DNA of 64,000 nucleotides from Sipunculus nudus (taxonomy: Eukaryota > Annelida > Sipuncula > Golfingiida > Sipunculidae). Location of the stretch: assembly GCA_026874595.1 (NCBI GenBank), contig CM049315.1, positions 4,152,664 to 4,216,663 of the forward strand, given 5' to 3'. The position numbers were made by a program, and so were the translations under genes. Below are positions 49,807 to 62,612 of the stretch, one piece after another (the first letter of the stretch is position 1; each line of letters starts with the position of its first letter). The notes under the pieces are model-generated. The model ran no database searches. It was given only the letters and a program-made list of their open reading frames with translations, and was not told where the DNA came from.

Positions 49807-51498
49807 AATTATTTTTAAGCACAAATGGTTGAAGATTCCACGAGCGTCTCAATGGTTATATTTAATGGTAAATGGTTAATTAATATCAAGATTCAAGAGC
49901 AAAGGAATCATGGGTATTAATAATTATAATAAAAGTAGCAATGAAAGCTATATATACAGCTACAGCGCCTTACCTTAATTGATAAATAAAGACATTTCAT
50001 AAACATGCAGGACCAATTAATAAAAAATGATTATTCTAGGAAATTAAATGATATATTGGATAAAGGTTGCATAAGTGTCAAATTTCATATGACAAGCACA
50101 ATTTCACAAAAATACATGTGCCCATATATCACACGAAAAAAGAACAAGGGCAATGGATTATGCGTATTTCAAGGCACATTGAGGTTAAAAGGATAAATGT
50201 TTATGTGAATGTCTTGTTTTGATTGTAAACTAATATTTGTAAGGGCTTAAAGGCATCAAGCATGTACTTCTACTTAAGGTTACTTACAGTAACATACATT
50301 TCACTGATAAAATGTATATGATATACTTAAGAAAAAAGCTGGGGACGAGGTACTTAAAATTCAGTGAGATATTTAAATTTTATCGTGGGATTATTTACAC
50401 AGATTATGCAACATCCCCGTTGTTTAATATAAAACACTTCCCACCAAAATATGGATTTAACAAAGAAGTACTGGAAAACATATTGCGTATATATAAATAC
50501 TATTTCCATGATGCAGACATTGGTGTTTTACAGGCAAGTGACGCCGTCGCTGGATAGATTATTAAATTTTTCAGGAACGACTAAAATATCCAGATCATTT
50601 GGGTTAAAATGTAAGATACTGTGTGAAATTTAAGATATTGGTCATAAACAGTAGTATATGACTGGAGAGTATATGTTCTGTACGCGCGCGCGGGAATCGG
50701 CCAGCTGTCGTCTGCTAGGAGTCATTCTAGGTTGATCACAGCACTGGTGGTATTGACCTAACAAACCAATTTCAACACCGGAGCGGGCGAACATAGCCAG
50801 TCCTTGAACACACCCCTCCCCTGCGATCTCCAACAATTAGCTCTTTCTCCCCTTAAACTGCCCCAAGTACAACCGAGAACATGACTTATGTTACAACAGG
50901 TCTCAACATTAATTAAAACTTTTCTTTCAATTTGCCCAGGCACTCGCCATAAAACGTTTCTTGTCTGGGAAAATATCACCAATATATACACGTCAAGGGC
51001 TCGTAGCTCATCAACGTTAACTGGTGCTTGCGCATGTTTTTTTCATATTACTTTATGGTATCTGATGATAATATTCAAACATCAACTACACACCATATCA
51101 GTCATAAATTAGATTAAATAAATGTATTCTTGATGAAATGTTATTGTGTTCACACATGATGTGGTGGCATAGGCCTTTCTATATAAAGCTGGTGTTCAAA
51201 TGGGATGCCAATGCATATTTCACAGACAGAAATCAAATGAATTCATTCACAAATAAAATAAGAAATATATATTTAAATAAAGTGATTAATTTTTACCTTT
51301 TTTACGTTTCAACGATTTCTTCCGATATTCAGATTATTCATAGCAATCCCAAAATTACATTTTATTATCCTAAACATTGTAATATTTAATTAGCGAAATT
51401 AAATTAACAGTACACCGTGAAATTTCATTGTTTTAAAATTATTCCATTAGCAATAATTATAAAAAGTAAAGAATATATCCTTACTTAATTTAACTTAC

Positions 51499-51499
<1 letters not shown>

Positions 51500-51541
<42 letters not shown>
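51500..51541. repeat. (TA)n microsatellite
   Basis: TA tract inside the POU4 intron. Confidence 0.93.
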
Positions 51542-52484
51542 CGATGAAGAAAAACACTACAGACTGTTTCAAGGGATGCGAGAATGTTGTTAGAATCTAT
51601 CTAATATAATATCTAATATTCACATATTTCCAGGCGGATACTTCATGGAACTATTAAAAATAAAAATTAAATATTTCCCTGCATATATTATATACTTATA
51701 TTCATGTATCTGTTTGTTATTTAACTAACACTGCGCACTTTATAACGGTTTAGTCGCCGTTAGCTCTAATAACAGTTACACATATCTCCAATCCACTTAG
51801 GCATTGAATAAAATCCACAGGTAAATTGGATGTTAATTCCTACAGCACATTGCAGGAAGTGAAAATGATGGCTATCACTCTCACACTGATCCGATTGTCA
51901 CATTGTCATGTCATAAAAAAAGACGCGGATAATAACAAGAATCCACGCTGTCGTACGGCCCGCCCGCTCCCCAGCCGGTACGGGTCACACCGACATGGTG
52001 TAAGCGATGGGTTTAATATTTGCTGTTGTGACTAAGGCTGTTGACTTAGCGGCCGCGTGCCGGTGGAACTGGTGGGGCTTCCATGGTGAATGAAGCACAA
52101 GTCCCCGCCACTCGACCTGGAGAGCTCACCCATTGATTCCACTACAATCATACTGAAAGCCGTGGTTTTACCTGCGGATAATGCCGGGATGATGCGTGTC
52201 CGATGAATATTGTCCACAAGACAACGGAAGGAAATAGAGGACTGTATTCCTGGATAAGGAGAGCCCATGAAGAGGCATACTTTATAGAGCGAAATGTATA
52301 TGAGACGTTTAAAACACCGCGCGTGCACATATGCATTGCGGACCCATTTGTGTGAGATACCTCCTACACAACTGACATATCAAAATGGGGGGACAATATA
52401 GGGGACAATGTTAACGTACATTAAAATATCTCCCTTTGTTTCGGCATGTTTACGTTTTACGGTTTTAATATAAAGACGCATCGT

Positions 52485-52486
<2 letters not shown>

Positions 52487-52525
<39 letters not shown>

Positions 52526-52562
52526 CTTTATCTCGGACCATTACAGCGGAACAAAATCAACC

Positions 52563-52600
<38 letters not shown>
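52487..52600. repeat. Paired (TA)n microsatellites
   Basis: Two TA tracts (52487-52523 and about 52566-52600) separated by 42 bp of ordinary sequence. Confidence 0.9.
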
Positions 52601-52602
<2 letters not shown>

Positions 52603-53334
52603 TTATATATTTAATATACTAGTACAGATGTAAAATAAAATTCACACATTCATAAAGGTTTAAAGGTATTACCATACATACATATATAAAATGTATAAAA
52701 ATGGACAACGAATTTTCATGCCTAACCCATGAAATATTCCGTAATATATTTAAAATTAATTTTCATTTCCAAGAGACATTTAATTTGGAATAAATATAAC
52801 ACCCTTCCTGCATGAACTCGACATTCCATGCATTCTAAAGAAAATAAAAAAAAGCGAAAGATAAAAAAATATCCATGATTTATAGTTCCATTGGGACCCC
52901 TCCATTAAACTAAAGTTGATCACGACAATATAATAAAAAATTATTAAACAAAATGTGGTAAATTATTTTACAAAATAAAAAAAAAAAACATATATACTTG
53001 ATCATTAATGTAAAGAAATCTATCGTACACGTGTTTTTTTATTATATATAGTGCCTAAATGAGAAAGTTGAAATATAATATAATATTTAATAATGATGCT
53101 TTATATAAAACAATTAAATATAAAAAAAAATAATAATATAGACCTGTCAATATATCTCATGCTGTGACATTTATGTATCATGATCTCATGAACATAAATA
53201 TATAAAGTCAGGAAAATAAAAAAAGAGATCCATGCCAAAATATATAATATCATACAACAATTATATATAATAATATTATATATAATTATATAATAACGAG
53301 AGAAAAGACCACAGCAGAAATAGTTATGCAAACA

Positions 53335-53405
53335 GATATACAAGAACGTACACATACAATACAGTAAACTATACAAGAACGTACACATACAATACAGTAA
53401 ACTAG
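53335..53405. repeat. Tandem duplication of about 32 bp
   Basis: A segment reading AAGAACGTACACATACAATA and then CAGTAAACTA occurs twice in direct succession with no mismatch in the shared core. Confidence 0.88.
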
Positions 53406-54304
53406 GTGAATAAGGATAGTAATGTAATGATAGATAAGTAATAATCACACGGACTATACAGGTATAATATACATGAGTGCGTGACTGTCCATATACCTAT
53501 TTCCATATACGTGAAGGAAAATCTATTAAATCACCGAGAAATTTTATGAAATTGTATATAAAATGAAATTATATAAAGTTATAATCAATAATTCTGAGAT
53601 GATGAGTACAGTCTGACCTTAAGATAATAATATTAATTACAATAACTATAATTTTTGTACAGAGATAAGAATTATCGGCTTTAAATTATACGAGTAAAAT
53701 TTAATAAAATGTAGCTTTTATAATGATATCTATTTTTTTAATGTTTCTATTGTGGTTGGCAATTACAAATTTATTTGGCCATTACATCGTTAATGTAGCA
53801 ACAATTATGAGAGTATCAATCAATTTATTATGAACGTATTAATGAAATTACAGAAAGCAGTAAGAATCCAAATATTTCTTAAACCACCGCATTTGATGCA
53901 GCATAATATACTTCATATTATAATCAAGAAGATAAAAAATGACACAGTTATGGAGCATATTTTACATTTATTTAAATAATCCAAACTCCACTTTTACCAC
54001 AAACAACAATGTACGCGACAACCAAACGATATAAAGGGTCTGTGCCTACTATATCGTTGATTCGCACGAAGTTGTTCCCGCAAATGGGACCATGAATATT
54101 TTATTTTCAAGGCTAACTGCAATGGCTGTTTTATATGTTGTAAAGTCCCGGGTTCAACTATAAATAGACCAAACGTGTGAGTCCCATGCAGCAAGAATGA
54201 AAACTGCTGTCTCCTCCATGCTCTAACATTATCCTTTATCACTAGTTCTTTGTAATATTAAAGTGACATCCCGTGACCAAAAATAATATCCTACAGACGC
54301 ATGC

Positions 54305-54311
<7 letters not shown>

Positions 54312-54361
<50 letters not shown>
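54312..54361. repeat. (GA)n microsatellite
   Basis: About 25 uninterrupted GA dinucleotides inside the POU4 intron. Confidence 0.96.
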
Positions 54362-54364
<3 letters not shown>

Positions 54365-54498
54365 AGGAAGACCCGTATACTTTGAAACCTTGTGTTATAT
54401 TTATACCAACTTGTCCATTTAAATAGTATCTATAGGAGCTCATCATAGACTCATTTCTATACACATTTAAACACATTCCATATATTATGCAGGATACA

Positions 54499-54542
54499 AA
54501 TATATATATATATATATATTTACTAAAACTATATGAGTATAG

Positions 54543-54585
<43 letters not shown>

Positions 54586-54591
54586 ATATAT
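54499..54591. repeat. Paired (TA)n microsatellites
   Basis: TA tracts at 54499-54520 and 54543-54591 around a short unique spacer. Confidence 0.9.
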
Positions 54592-55290
54592 GCGTGTGAT
54601 CAAGTGAATGTTGAAGGCTAAAATTATGCACAACATGCAGTATTTAATTGAACTGCGTCTGTTTATTTATTTTATATATAAAATTGCTATTTAAGCTATA
54701 GAGGCGCGCAATGCTGCATGAATATTTGTATATGCAGTGAGAGGGCTATTCATACATAACCCGAAATAAGCTTCCCCTGTAGTTGAAAATGAAATTATTT
54801 TCACAATTTTTCTAAGGGTTTGTGAATCACCTACATCAAAATATAAAGATTGCTGTTATTTTAACATTCGCAGGGGAAAATGCATGGAAAATAAATATAT
54901 GTATTTTACCAATTAATTAAGAGCAGGGGAACCCTCAGAGTTTATATAACATTTATATAACTTACATTCAAAATTATTTAGATGGCGTGTCTTGTTGAAG
55001 GACGGCGTTTACATTTTTATCACCATCTATATATGAATAATCTCTATTCTAAATAAATATGGTAAAATGGGTTAAGTCACGCAAGTTATAGCGTCAGTTA
55101 TAGAAATATAGTGTGCTACATGGAATAATGATTTCATAAGATACCGATAACATAATATTCATAATATTACGATATAAACACCAAGAAGGCAAATGTCACC
55201 CAAACATGAAATTGAAAGTCAATTTTTTTTCATGTGATATAATGTAATAAGTATTAATGATTTTAAATCACTGTAGCTAGCGGCCAAGAG

Positions 55291-55292
<2 letters not shown>

Positions 55293-55381
<89 letters not shown>
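55293..55381. repeat. (TA)n microsatellite
   Basis: About 44 TA dinucleotides with one TG interruption near 55326, one of the longest such tracts in the window. Confidence 0.96.
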
Positions 55382-55383
<2 letters not shown>

Positions 55384-57112
55384 CGTTGATTTTTTTTCTG
55401 TGCCAATTAACCAAAATTCTTGTAGTGGCCAGATAAATGGAAGAAATGGCTTGTCATATGAGCAGTGTTAATATAGGCAGTTGCAGAACGTTAAATTTAA
55501 CGGCATAACTCAATATGTCGTCCGTCATGTTCGTGGGCGCTCCATGTAATATGATACACCATGTGATGACGTTGTAAAACAATGAGCTTAATGCAGCTGC
55601 CCGAGCAAACGCTGACGTAAATATTACATGTGCATAGCGCCTCTAAATGTAACCTGTCACACTCGTAGCCATAAATTTTACAAACGTAGCTCCTGACTCC
55701 GTAGATTCGACACCACTTCCTTAATGTCAAATATAGAAATGAACCAACGTGACTTAATTGTGACAGTCTAACTGCCTTTTTTTGGCATGACAATATTGCC
55801 ACTTACAAAAGAAGAAGAAAAAATAAAAAGGCGCGGGTCGGGACCCGGATGAGATATTACCGTTATTATATGCGAATCCATGCACGTGTCGATTTACTCC
55901 AATAAAATTGGCGGGAGAGAAATGTCATACATGCAGAGCCCTCCTAAACTTTGAAGTGTAGGTTAATAAAGAGCTGGAAGAAAACCCGCTACTTACGACT
56001 GGTGTGCTGTCGTAAATGCGCTAATAAAACTATTGAAAACGTTTTAACGAGCTATTTCATGTGCCTAATCCGGCCGTGATGTCAGGATTCTGCTCAGCGT
56101 GTTTGTATACCCGCGGGCATGGTTATGGCCGCGGAACTGTAAAATATATATATGGTTGAAAAGAATTTGTAGTCTGGCCTAAATCTTAATACATTTTTAT
56201 ATGTCTGTTTTTCTCTTGCTCATTGATTATACATGTTTAAAACCTGGTTATAAAATTATGCGCCTCTCAGCGCCACGCTAACCACCATTATCTATTTTTA
56301 AATTTAGTTCGAGTATAAAATTAAACATCTAATTTTTTAAGTGCGATTTCTCGGAACCGGTTGACAACAAAAGATTTCTGAAATCATAAAATCTGGTAAA
56401 CTTTGTTTACCTTACATTTATAATTACTGACGTATGTGAATTCACACACACACACATATATATATTATATTATTTATATACATATGTTACCCTATACTTT
56501 TAAGATTCCCTTTGAAAAATAAAAATTTCAATTGAAGGCAAATATAATTAGAGGTCAAAATTTATCAGATGAACATTTTCTAGCTGTTAAGTTATGATTA
56601 ATGTTGTTAACCTAAAATGCGACCTAAAACCAATATTTAAAAAAAAATTTAATTCGGTTCCCAAATATATCGTTGGCAAGATGTTCGCAGAGAGATATAC
56701 AGGATTAAGAGAATTTATGCTACAACCCAAAAGAGAAGTCCACAGGTGATACTGATTTAGTCCTACCATGTCCTGTAAACATTTACAGTCTGTACTCACA
56801 TTTTACGGTCAGTTAAAATCCGCAGAAAATTCGCCCCCTTGAGCAATAATCCTGCACCCTTGCTGTGAACTTAAAAGCAGCTGGCCTTGTGAGAACGGTC
56901 TGCAGCACTGGCAGTCTGGCCAGTGCCGCGTACCATAGACACTGGTAACGGGCGTTTCACTAAATTGATAACTCGCACCTTCATAAAATATGAAAAGATC
57001 AAATAGCACAACGCGAGGAGTGTCGAGTCTCTCATGCATCATTTATCTAGCCCCAATGATGCTAGTTACTACACATCAGTAAGCAGCGGTAGAACCCGCT
57101 GGCTGCACTTAC

Positions 57113-57232
57113 CGAAGGGTTGCCCATCCTCCGCATGGGGTCTCCACCCCGGTAGGGTGGGGTGTAGCGCCCCCCGAGGGTTGCCCCGGGGTTGAGGGGG
57201 GTATGTAACCCCATGCCCGGCTTTCCGTTCAT
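57113..57232 (-). CDS. POU4: POU4 5' coding exon carrying the POU-IV box
   Basis: This exon encodes 40 residues from an ATG at 57232-57230 and ends in the segment RYTPPYRGGDPMRRMGNPS, followed by the consensus donor TCG|GTAAGT. That segment aligns with the POU-IV box of Drosophila acj6 as I recall it (RYSPSYR..DQMRRCMPNPS) and, more loosely, with vertebrate Brn3 (KYPSLHSSSEAIRRACLP). It joins in phase 0 to GNLFG...ARAEAI of the 3' exon, restoring the usual POU-IV order. The whole protein would be 344 residues if translation starts here. An acceptor-like AACAG ends at 57246, so the exon may extend to 57245 with an upstream exon. The first ATG here is in reasonable context and there is no stop between the acceptor and it. 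Confidence 0.85.
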
Positions 57233-57245
57233 ATACTCCAGCGAG

Positions 57246-59482
57246 CTGTTTAGGTGGAGCCGGTACCGGCCTCGCCAACTCAAGTTTTAGATCGCAGTAT
57301 GAGAGCCAAACGGGAGGCTTTCAAGCCAACATCAGCACTGCTGTGTGAATTATTGGACAGCGACCATGGGTCGAGGAAGGCCCTATTATGGCTCACTGTT
57401 GTATTGGAGCTATGGGCTTCGTGCACCTGTTCCAAACAGGCCGGGTCACGTGACACGGCCCCATCAAGCATGCGTGCGGGGTCCCCTCCCCTTGGCTTCA
57501 CCAGTCCCGGCCCGGGGCCCTTGGAAAATGTACACACATCAACTGATGAAGGCGGGCCCACAAGGGAGCGGGCCAAAATGGCATGTACTTTAATTCTAAT
57601 CAAGCTCTATTGCTCTGTGTTTTAGTACTCTCTGCCGGGACCTCCAATAAAACTAGGCCTCCCGCAAGCCGGTAATCCATGATCTCCCCTGCCTGTGGAG
57701 ATGTCAGCGTGCATTACGGCTGCTGTTTTTGCCGGAAACATCAATTCTTGGGTTGAGTGTGCGGCCAAAGGACGCCGGACGCAGGCCCTACTGGCTCTCC
57801 TCAGCTTATGGTTTTGCTGCATGAACAGCACAGTGAGGGTTTATAGTCTTGCTTTAGCGTATTCATACTCTGGACCAGTCCTGTTTCTTACTAGCATCAC
57901 GGTCCCCTAACCCTCGTTTAGTTGGCATATTTCTTTCATGTAGTTTTTGCTCCATAAATTTTCTTTTTCGGTTGACCTTTCCCGGAGAACCATAAAACAC
58001 CGCATATTTATTATGTTCTTACAGAAAATGTTCATAGGGGAAAGATATTTGTGAATTAGGGTGACATTCCACCCGGCCACCTGCCGGTACAGTTTTGAAG
58101 CGACCCAATTGCGCCCGTTGTTTTCAAGGAACAAGAGAACGGTTCTCTGTGGCTTTGATGTTTCACCGGATAACGACGTACACAAAGAAAAACGTACGCA
58201 GGACTCATCGTAAAATGGCAATTATATTTTTAACATATCTTTGCATGGGGCAGCTATCACTCGATAACTTTGATTTATTTCTGCAGTTATCTCATCACTT
58301 GCTCTCTCATGCGGGTTTGCATTGCCCGTTCGGCCTTGACTGCACTACTTCAGCCCCATGTTGAACCTTTATTGGATCAAATTTTATATCTCTTTAATGT
58401 TAACGAAACAAGGAAGGTCTTCAACATAACGATAAAATTGGAAGACCCAAAGGCACTTTGAAAACAAACTCTTGTAAAGTTTCCACCGGAAAAAAATGTA
58501 TGCCTGAATGCAAGACGTCACCATTCATCCCCTGTCCGCAAATATTACAAACACCAGGTTTGTCTACATATCTTCATCAACAACGTTGCAATGACATGAT
58601 AATAATAATATAATATATTACTGCATTGAGTATTCCCTACCCAACATATAAAACAATGATCACTTACGTTAACCACGAAAACACTCTCTGAAATATGATT
58701 CTAGGCGAATTTAATTCATTTTTAATTAACATTTGTAATATGAACACTAACAGTAAGTTTAAATTCAGTTTGAAGGCAACTGCTGGTAAGAGTAAATGAG
58801 TTCCATCTTTTCTGGCGTCTGTATGCTTTCAGTTCGGTGGCTGGGAAGTTTTCACGTCCCGTCATCTGGTAACTGTGGCCTGTGATTACCAGGTACTTGT
58901 CATGACCTACCGCATTGACGCTAAATGTACATACAACCGGTCACCGCGTCAGAGCCGTAAGCACTCCAAGTACTCCCGACAGGGGGAGCTGTGTGATCAT
59001 GCCCATTATCGACAGCTACTGGTGTGTCCCTCAAGTGGGTTGTTATATTTAAGTAAACTCGTCAAGTGCATTCTATTTGCACATAACCTTTGTTTGTAAA
59101 GCACTTTGAAACTCTGTAGGATACAGGGACACTTATACCACTTGTTGTTAAGCTATGTGAACCGTGAAAGCCCATGTTATCTGGCCCATGATAACTTGTT
59201 CCCAAACATTCTCCTGAATAATGAACACATAATAATGATTTTCTCTCACCAACAAAACCTTCATATTTGGTTCTTTTATCTGGCTAAAATTGCATTTTTG
59301 CGCTTTTGGTCTTTCTGCGACTGGTTAACTTAATTTAGTTAAAATGATGTTAAATACCCTTAAAATTTGAGAGATTATGAAATATGCTTTATATGTATGA
59401 AGGCTTCTTTTTGTGATTGATACCATACACTTTTAATATTAATAATATATATGCTATAAAAACAGTAAAAGTAATCATAATG

Positions 59483-59514
<32 letters not shown>

Positions 59515-59778
59515 TATAATAATAATAAAAATAATAATAATTTTAACATGCATGTGCATATTTCATTAAAAATATACGATGACATACGATTTAAGGTATA
59601 GTCACAATTAATATCGCACTTTATAAAAAAAAACCCGCCAATTCTGTACTTATGGTTATATTTGATTTTAGCATAAAAAGAGGTTAATTAGCGAAAATGA
59701 AAGACCTACTTATCCGCATGAATCATAATATATAAAACTTTATTATATAACCTTCTCACAAATCAATCCAATATATAA

Positions 59779-59831
<53 letters not shown>

Positions 59832-60060
59832 TTTTAGCGTATTTCTATTAATCACGAATACGCGCTCTATTTTTTATCAATTATATTTAATTGGTAATAG
59901 ATATGTTACACACATACAGTATATGTTAAAATTACTGATTTATACGTTGGTAATTGCAACTACTATTTCGTTAATAGCTGTAGTAACGGTCTACCATGTA
60001 ACCTTAACATGTTATTCACAGATAGTAAATATATATAACAGACAATACAATGGTGCTCAC
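57246..60060 (-). other. POU4 upstream DNA or first intron
   Basis: If transcription starts close to the POU-IV exon, the GC-rich block at 57300-57900 is its promoter; a TATAAA lies on the minus strand at 57845-57840. If the exon ending at 60061 belongs to POU4, this is its first intron. It also contains a complex patch at 58800-59060, an (AAT)n tract at 59480-59540 and a (TA)n tract at 59781-59828. The open frames at 57254-57625 on both strands are unrecognised. Confidence 0.45.
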
Positions 60061-60087
60061 CTTAAATGGCTCAATGAATCCCTGCAT
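60061..60087 (-). CDS. Possible upstream POU4 exon with start codon
   Basis: Minus-strand ATG at 60087-60085 begins MQGFIEPFK and stops at a clean donor, AAG|GTGAGC, in phase 0. The same frame is open for about 35 further codons upstream (to about 60190, including HPGGYADTVSDNVRSLSSER), so it could be a longer internal exon beginning after an AG near 60190. A phase-0 acceptor matching the POU-IV exon exists only at weak sites (GAG|TAT at 57235), which argues against a direct join. It is the right strand and distance for a POU4 5' exon but no family similarity was recognised. Confidence 0.3.
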
Positions 60088-60700
60088 ACCTGCTGAATTT
60101 AGCAATCGTTCTGAGCTGAGCGAGCGGACATTGTCTGAAACAGTGTCAGCGTAACCGCCCGGATGGCGATTTAATGGCGCTTCGTAATCAAACAAAGCAA
60201 TGAAATATACGTTTATTTCAGAGAATTAGACGTAAATAAATGAAGGATAATGTATATGCAAGGCCCTCGAAGCTATTTGGCTCCGGGCGGCAGGCGTTGC
60301 ACGTCAGTAGCCACTGCCAATCTAAAAGGTTTCAGGGACGCTTTATTTCCATCCATTACGGTATTTCGAAGTTTCATTACGGTAACGCGGGAAGTCCACT
60401 GACCAGACTGACAGAAGAATCATCCATTTTCATTTAATCCGCGCATTGGTCAATCCCATTCTTCATAATTTGTATCAGAAAGTGAATCAAGAGTCTCTGG
60501 CCGTAAGATTGTTATGTTTGACAGTATAATGGTTCGTGCGCGCTCTCTCAATATCTGCCATAATTTGGTTGAATGCGCGGACGTTTAAATTGCTTGCGTG
60601 ACGCGTGCCACTCTGGTCAGGTGGCAGCACTCACTTTGTACATTAACTTCAGTACCTGTGTGAAGACATTTAATCCAGGTGTGTGAGGACTAAGATCATT
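60088..60700 (-). promoter_or_regulatory. Complex upstream island, candidate POU4 promoter region
   Basis: A non-repetitive, GC-richer block lies directly upstream, on the minus strand, of the candidate first exon. No TATA box is evident at the expected distance. It contrasts with AT-rich DNA on both sides. Promoter identity is inferred from position and composition only. Confidence 0.33.
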
Positions 60701-60867
60701 TTTCATCATCAAGTTGAGCGGTATTGATTGTTCCATTGTTGACGCCTAATACCCGCAATGACCGATGCGGATTTTATTGTTTTAGGGACCAGCCATTATC
60801 TAAATCCCTGCAAGCAGTTTTAACGTAATCTAATGAGTGATTTTAGTCCATAATGTTCACGTTTACA

Positions 60868-60898
60868 CACGTGGATAAAATCTCATGAATATGCAAAT
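60868..60898. promoter_or_regulatory. E-box plus POU octamer
   Basis: CACGTG (60868-60873) lies 17 bp from a perfect octamer ATGCAAAT (60891-60898), itself preceded by ATGAAT in POU-site style. POU proteins bind such octamers and POU4 genes are known to autoregulate. The site is about 0.8 kb upstream of the candidate start codon at 60087. A single octamer is expected by chance every few tens of kilobases. Confidence 0.3.
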
Positions 60899-61239
60899 GT
60901 GTTTTATATGACACGCTAGGCTTCATTCAAAATAATCCGTCAGTATGAATGATTTATTGTTACAATATATATAGTAAATACATTCAAGTGGTATCCTACC
61001 GACATATAGATAAACATGTATCAATGGATTAAGCGCAAGCTACTTCAAGCTTGTGAAGCTCGTTCCTGATTTCCGGGATGATAATTTTCTGATGGAAAGA
61101 GGGGTGGGATTTTATCATGTTGATGAATTTGAAATATAGAAATATAGTGTGGACAATATAATGACTATATATGTTTAATAGGATTCGAGTGATTAGCAGA
61201 TTGTATAAGGTGCAAGTTGAGAGGAGAGAGATTAGGTGG

Positions 61240-62612
61240 ATGTGGGATGAGTTTGCCAAGAATATCATTTTCTTTTAAGTTAAAATTTGTTTGAATTTTC
61301 AATAAAATTTGCTTTACTGCTTCAAATATTTCCTCGTTTGATTTTTCATCTGTTTTTGAGTCACCAAAGAGCAGAACATGAAATGAGGTATCTTTTGGTC
61401 AGTATATTTTTCTATAGCAGAGTTAGAGAGTTGGCATTGCGGTAGGTAGTGGTAGGGATCTTCTGATAGAGCTGGCATTGCGGTAGGTAGTGGTAGGGAT
61501 CTTCTGATTGGTGGGCACATTGACATTTTTTTGTGACGTTAATATGTCTTATGTACATGTGATATATGAGATGTCGTCAGTATGTCTTATGTACATGTGA
61601 TATATGAGATCGCGACAATTCATTCTCATGCATTTGTGCATGAATTATTTGAGATTTTCTGGTTCCCGAGCTGTAGTAACTATAGGTGTTTTGTTTCTGA
61701 TGGCTATTTTTTTTTTCAATTTGTAGTTGAATGAAGCACTTGTTAAACATGCTTTCTTATCAGAATCCATTTGGTTCCATAATCTGATCGATTTTGGAAG
61801 AAACAAGTTGCAATATGAACCAGTACTTGCTTGTATTGGTGTTATGTTGTGTTTTTTTTCAATCTCGTTTCATGCATGTATATATGTTATACTTTGCGGA
61901 GTTGGCAGAAGAAAACGTAGATATTTTGAAGACTCTCATGGTTTATCATTTTGTGCAGAAGGAGGATTTGTTTGTTTTCTCTCTTCTCTTAGAGAGTTTC
62001 CCATGCATCCTGATTATAGATTTAATGTGATGTTCCTTTTACGCCTCCCGTTACAATTCCTGCAGCCATCAGTTGTATTTTTTCAAGTGTCTGCTCTTGT
62101 TCCTGGGTACAGTTACTCCATAATATGTTTCCATATTTTAAAACGGGTCTAATATATGATAAAGATATGTTTTGCAGGGTTGCTCTGTCAAAGAGAACTT
62201 TAGCTTACATATAAGATTAAAAATGTGGTCATTGCATGCTTGTGCTACAATGAAGTTTATATGGTCTTGCCACCTGCAATTATAGCTCACTATGATATAG
62301 ATGTTTGAGCATCTTGAGTCTAATAATTTTTGTGTTATTAAAGTACAGGTCTGGGAGGTTTACTGCATGGTACTATTTTCTTTGAAAAGAGTGCAGATGG
62401 GTTTTTCAAGCGTTGAATGTGACAAGCAATTTCTTAGAAAATTGGAAAATTTTTTTTTCGGTCAGCACTGAGTAAATTAGCTGCACTGATAGGATCTTCT
62501 ATATGGCTAGGTTTAGCATATATTGTCATCAGAAAGGAGACGGATATTACTTGTGAGTTTTAGTCCTGTGTCATCATTAAAGACCAAGAAAAGCAGTGGT
62601 CTTTATTTCCTA
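61240..62612 (-). pseudogene. Decayed non-LTR retrotransposon reverse transcriptase, 5'-truncated
   Basis: Minus-strand frames read, in order, the C-terminal half of a Jockey/CR1-like reverse transcriptase. PLLFLV lies at about 62600-62580. LTSNIRLLSDDN (the catalytic ADD box with Ala to Ser) is at about 62560-62525. Next come SYIRPVLKYGNILW and LEKIQLMAAGIVTGG (62175-62060), then AWETL and LLLHKMINHESLQNIY (62010-61930). ITPIQAST and LPKSIRLWNQMDS follow (61830-61760), then VLLFGDSKTDEKS and EEIFEAVKQIL (61380-61300). At least two frameshifts and several in-frame stops break it, and the N-terminal half and endonuclease are missing, so it is dead. The plus-strand open frame at 61727-62152 is its antisense shadow. 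Confidence 0.85.
61427..61508. repeat. 41-bp tandem duplication
   Basis: AGAGYTGGCATTGCGGTAGG plus GTAGGGATCTTCTGAT occurs twice in succession with one difference. A second direct duplication of about 35 bp (TATGTCTTATGTACATGTGA...) follows at about 61540-61610. The 41-bp duplication lies within the dead retroelement. Confidence 0.88.

Larger units (their letters stand above)
47686..57112 (-). other. POU4 intron (9.4 kb)
   Basis: It is bounded on the minus strand by GTAAGT after the POU-IV-box exon and T16GCAG before the 3' exon. Both borders are phase 0, so the exons join directly in frame. Most of it is AT-rich with long TA and GA microsatellites. Complex islands at about 49290-49660, 50650-50990, 51940-52340, 54000-54250, 55500-56120 and 56810-57100 interrupt this. 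They have overlapping open frames on both strands but no recognisable exon, and are candidates for intronic enhancers. Extra small or alternative exons, as acj6 has, cannot be excluded. Confidence 0.8.

Noticed and set aside
54141-54170. B-box-like CCCGGGTTCAACTAT as a tRNA gene
   Set aside because: There is no matching A box, no cloverleaf and the B box lacks its final CC.
57254-57625. 123-codon plus frame and 107-codon minus frame upstream of the POU-IV exon
   Set aside because: They overlap on opposite strands in GC-rich DNA and the plus frame runs into the POU4 exon side; a promoter or 5' untranslated region is likelier.
61727-62152. 141-codon plus-strand frame
   Set aside because: The opposite strand reads as a decayed reverse transcriptase, so this frame is antisense.
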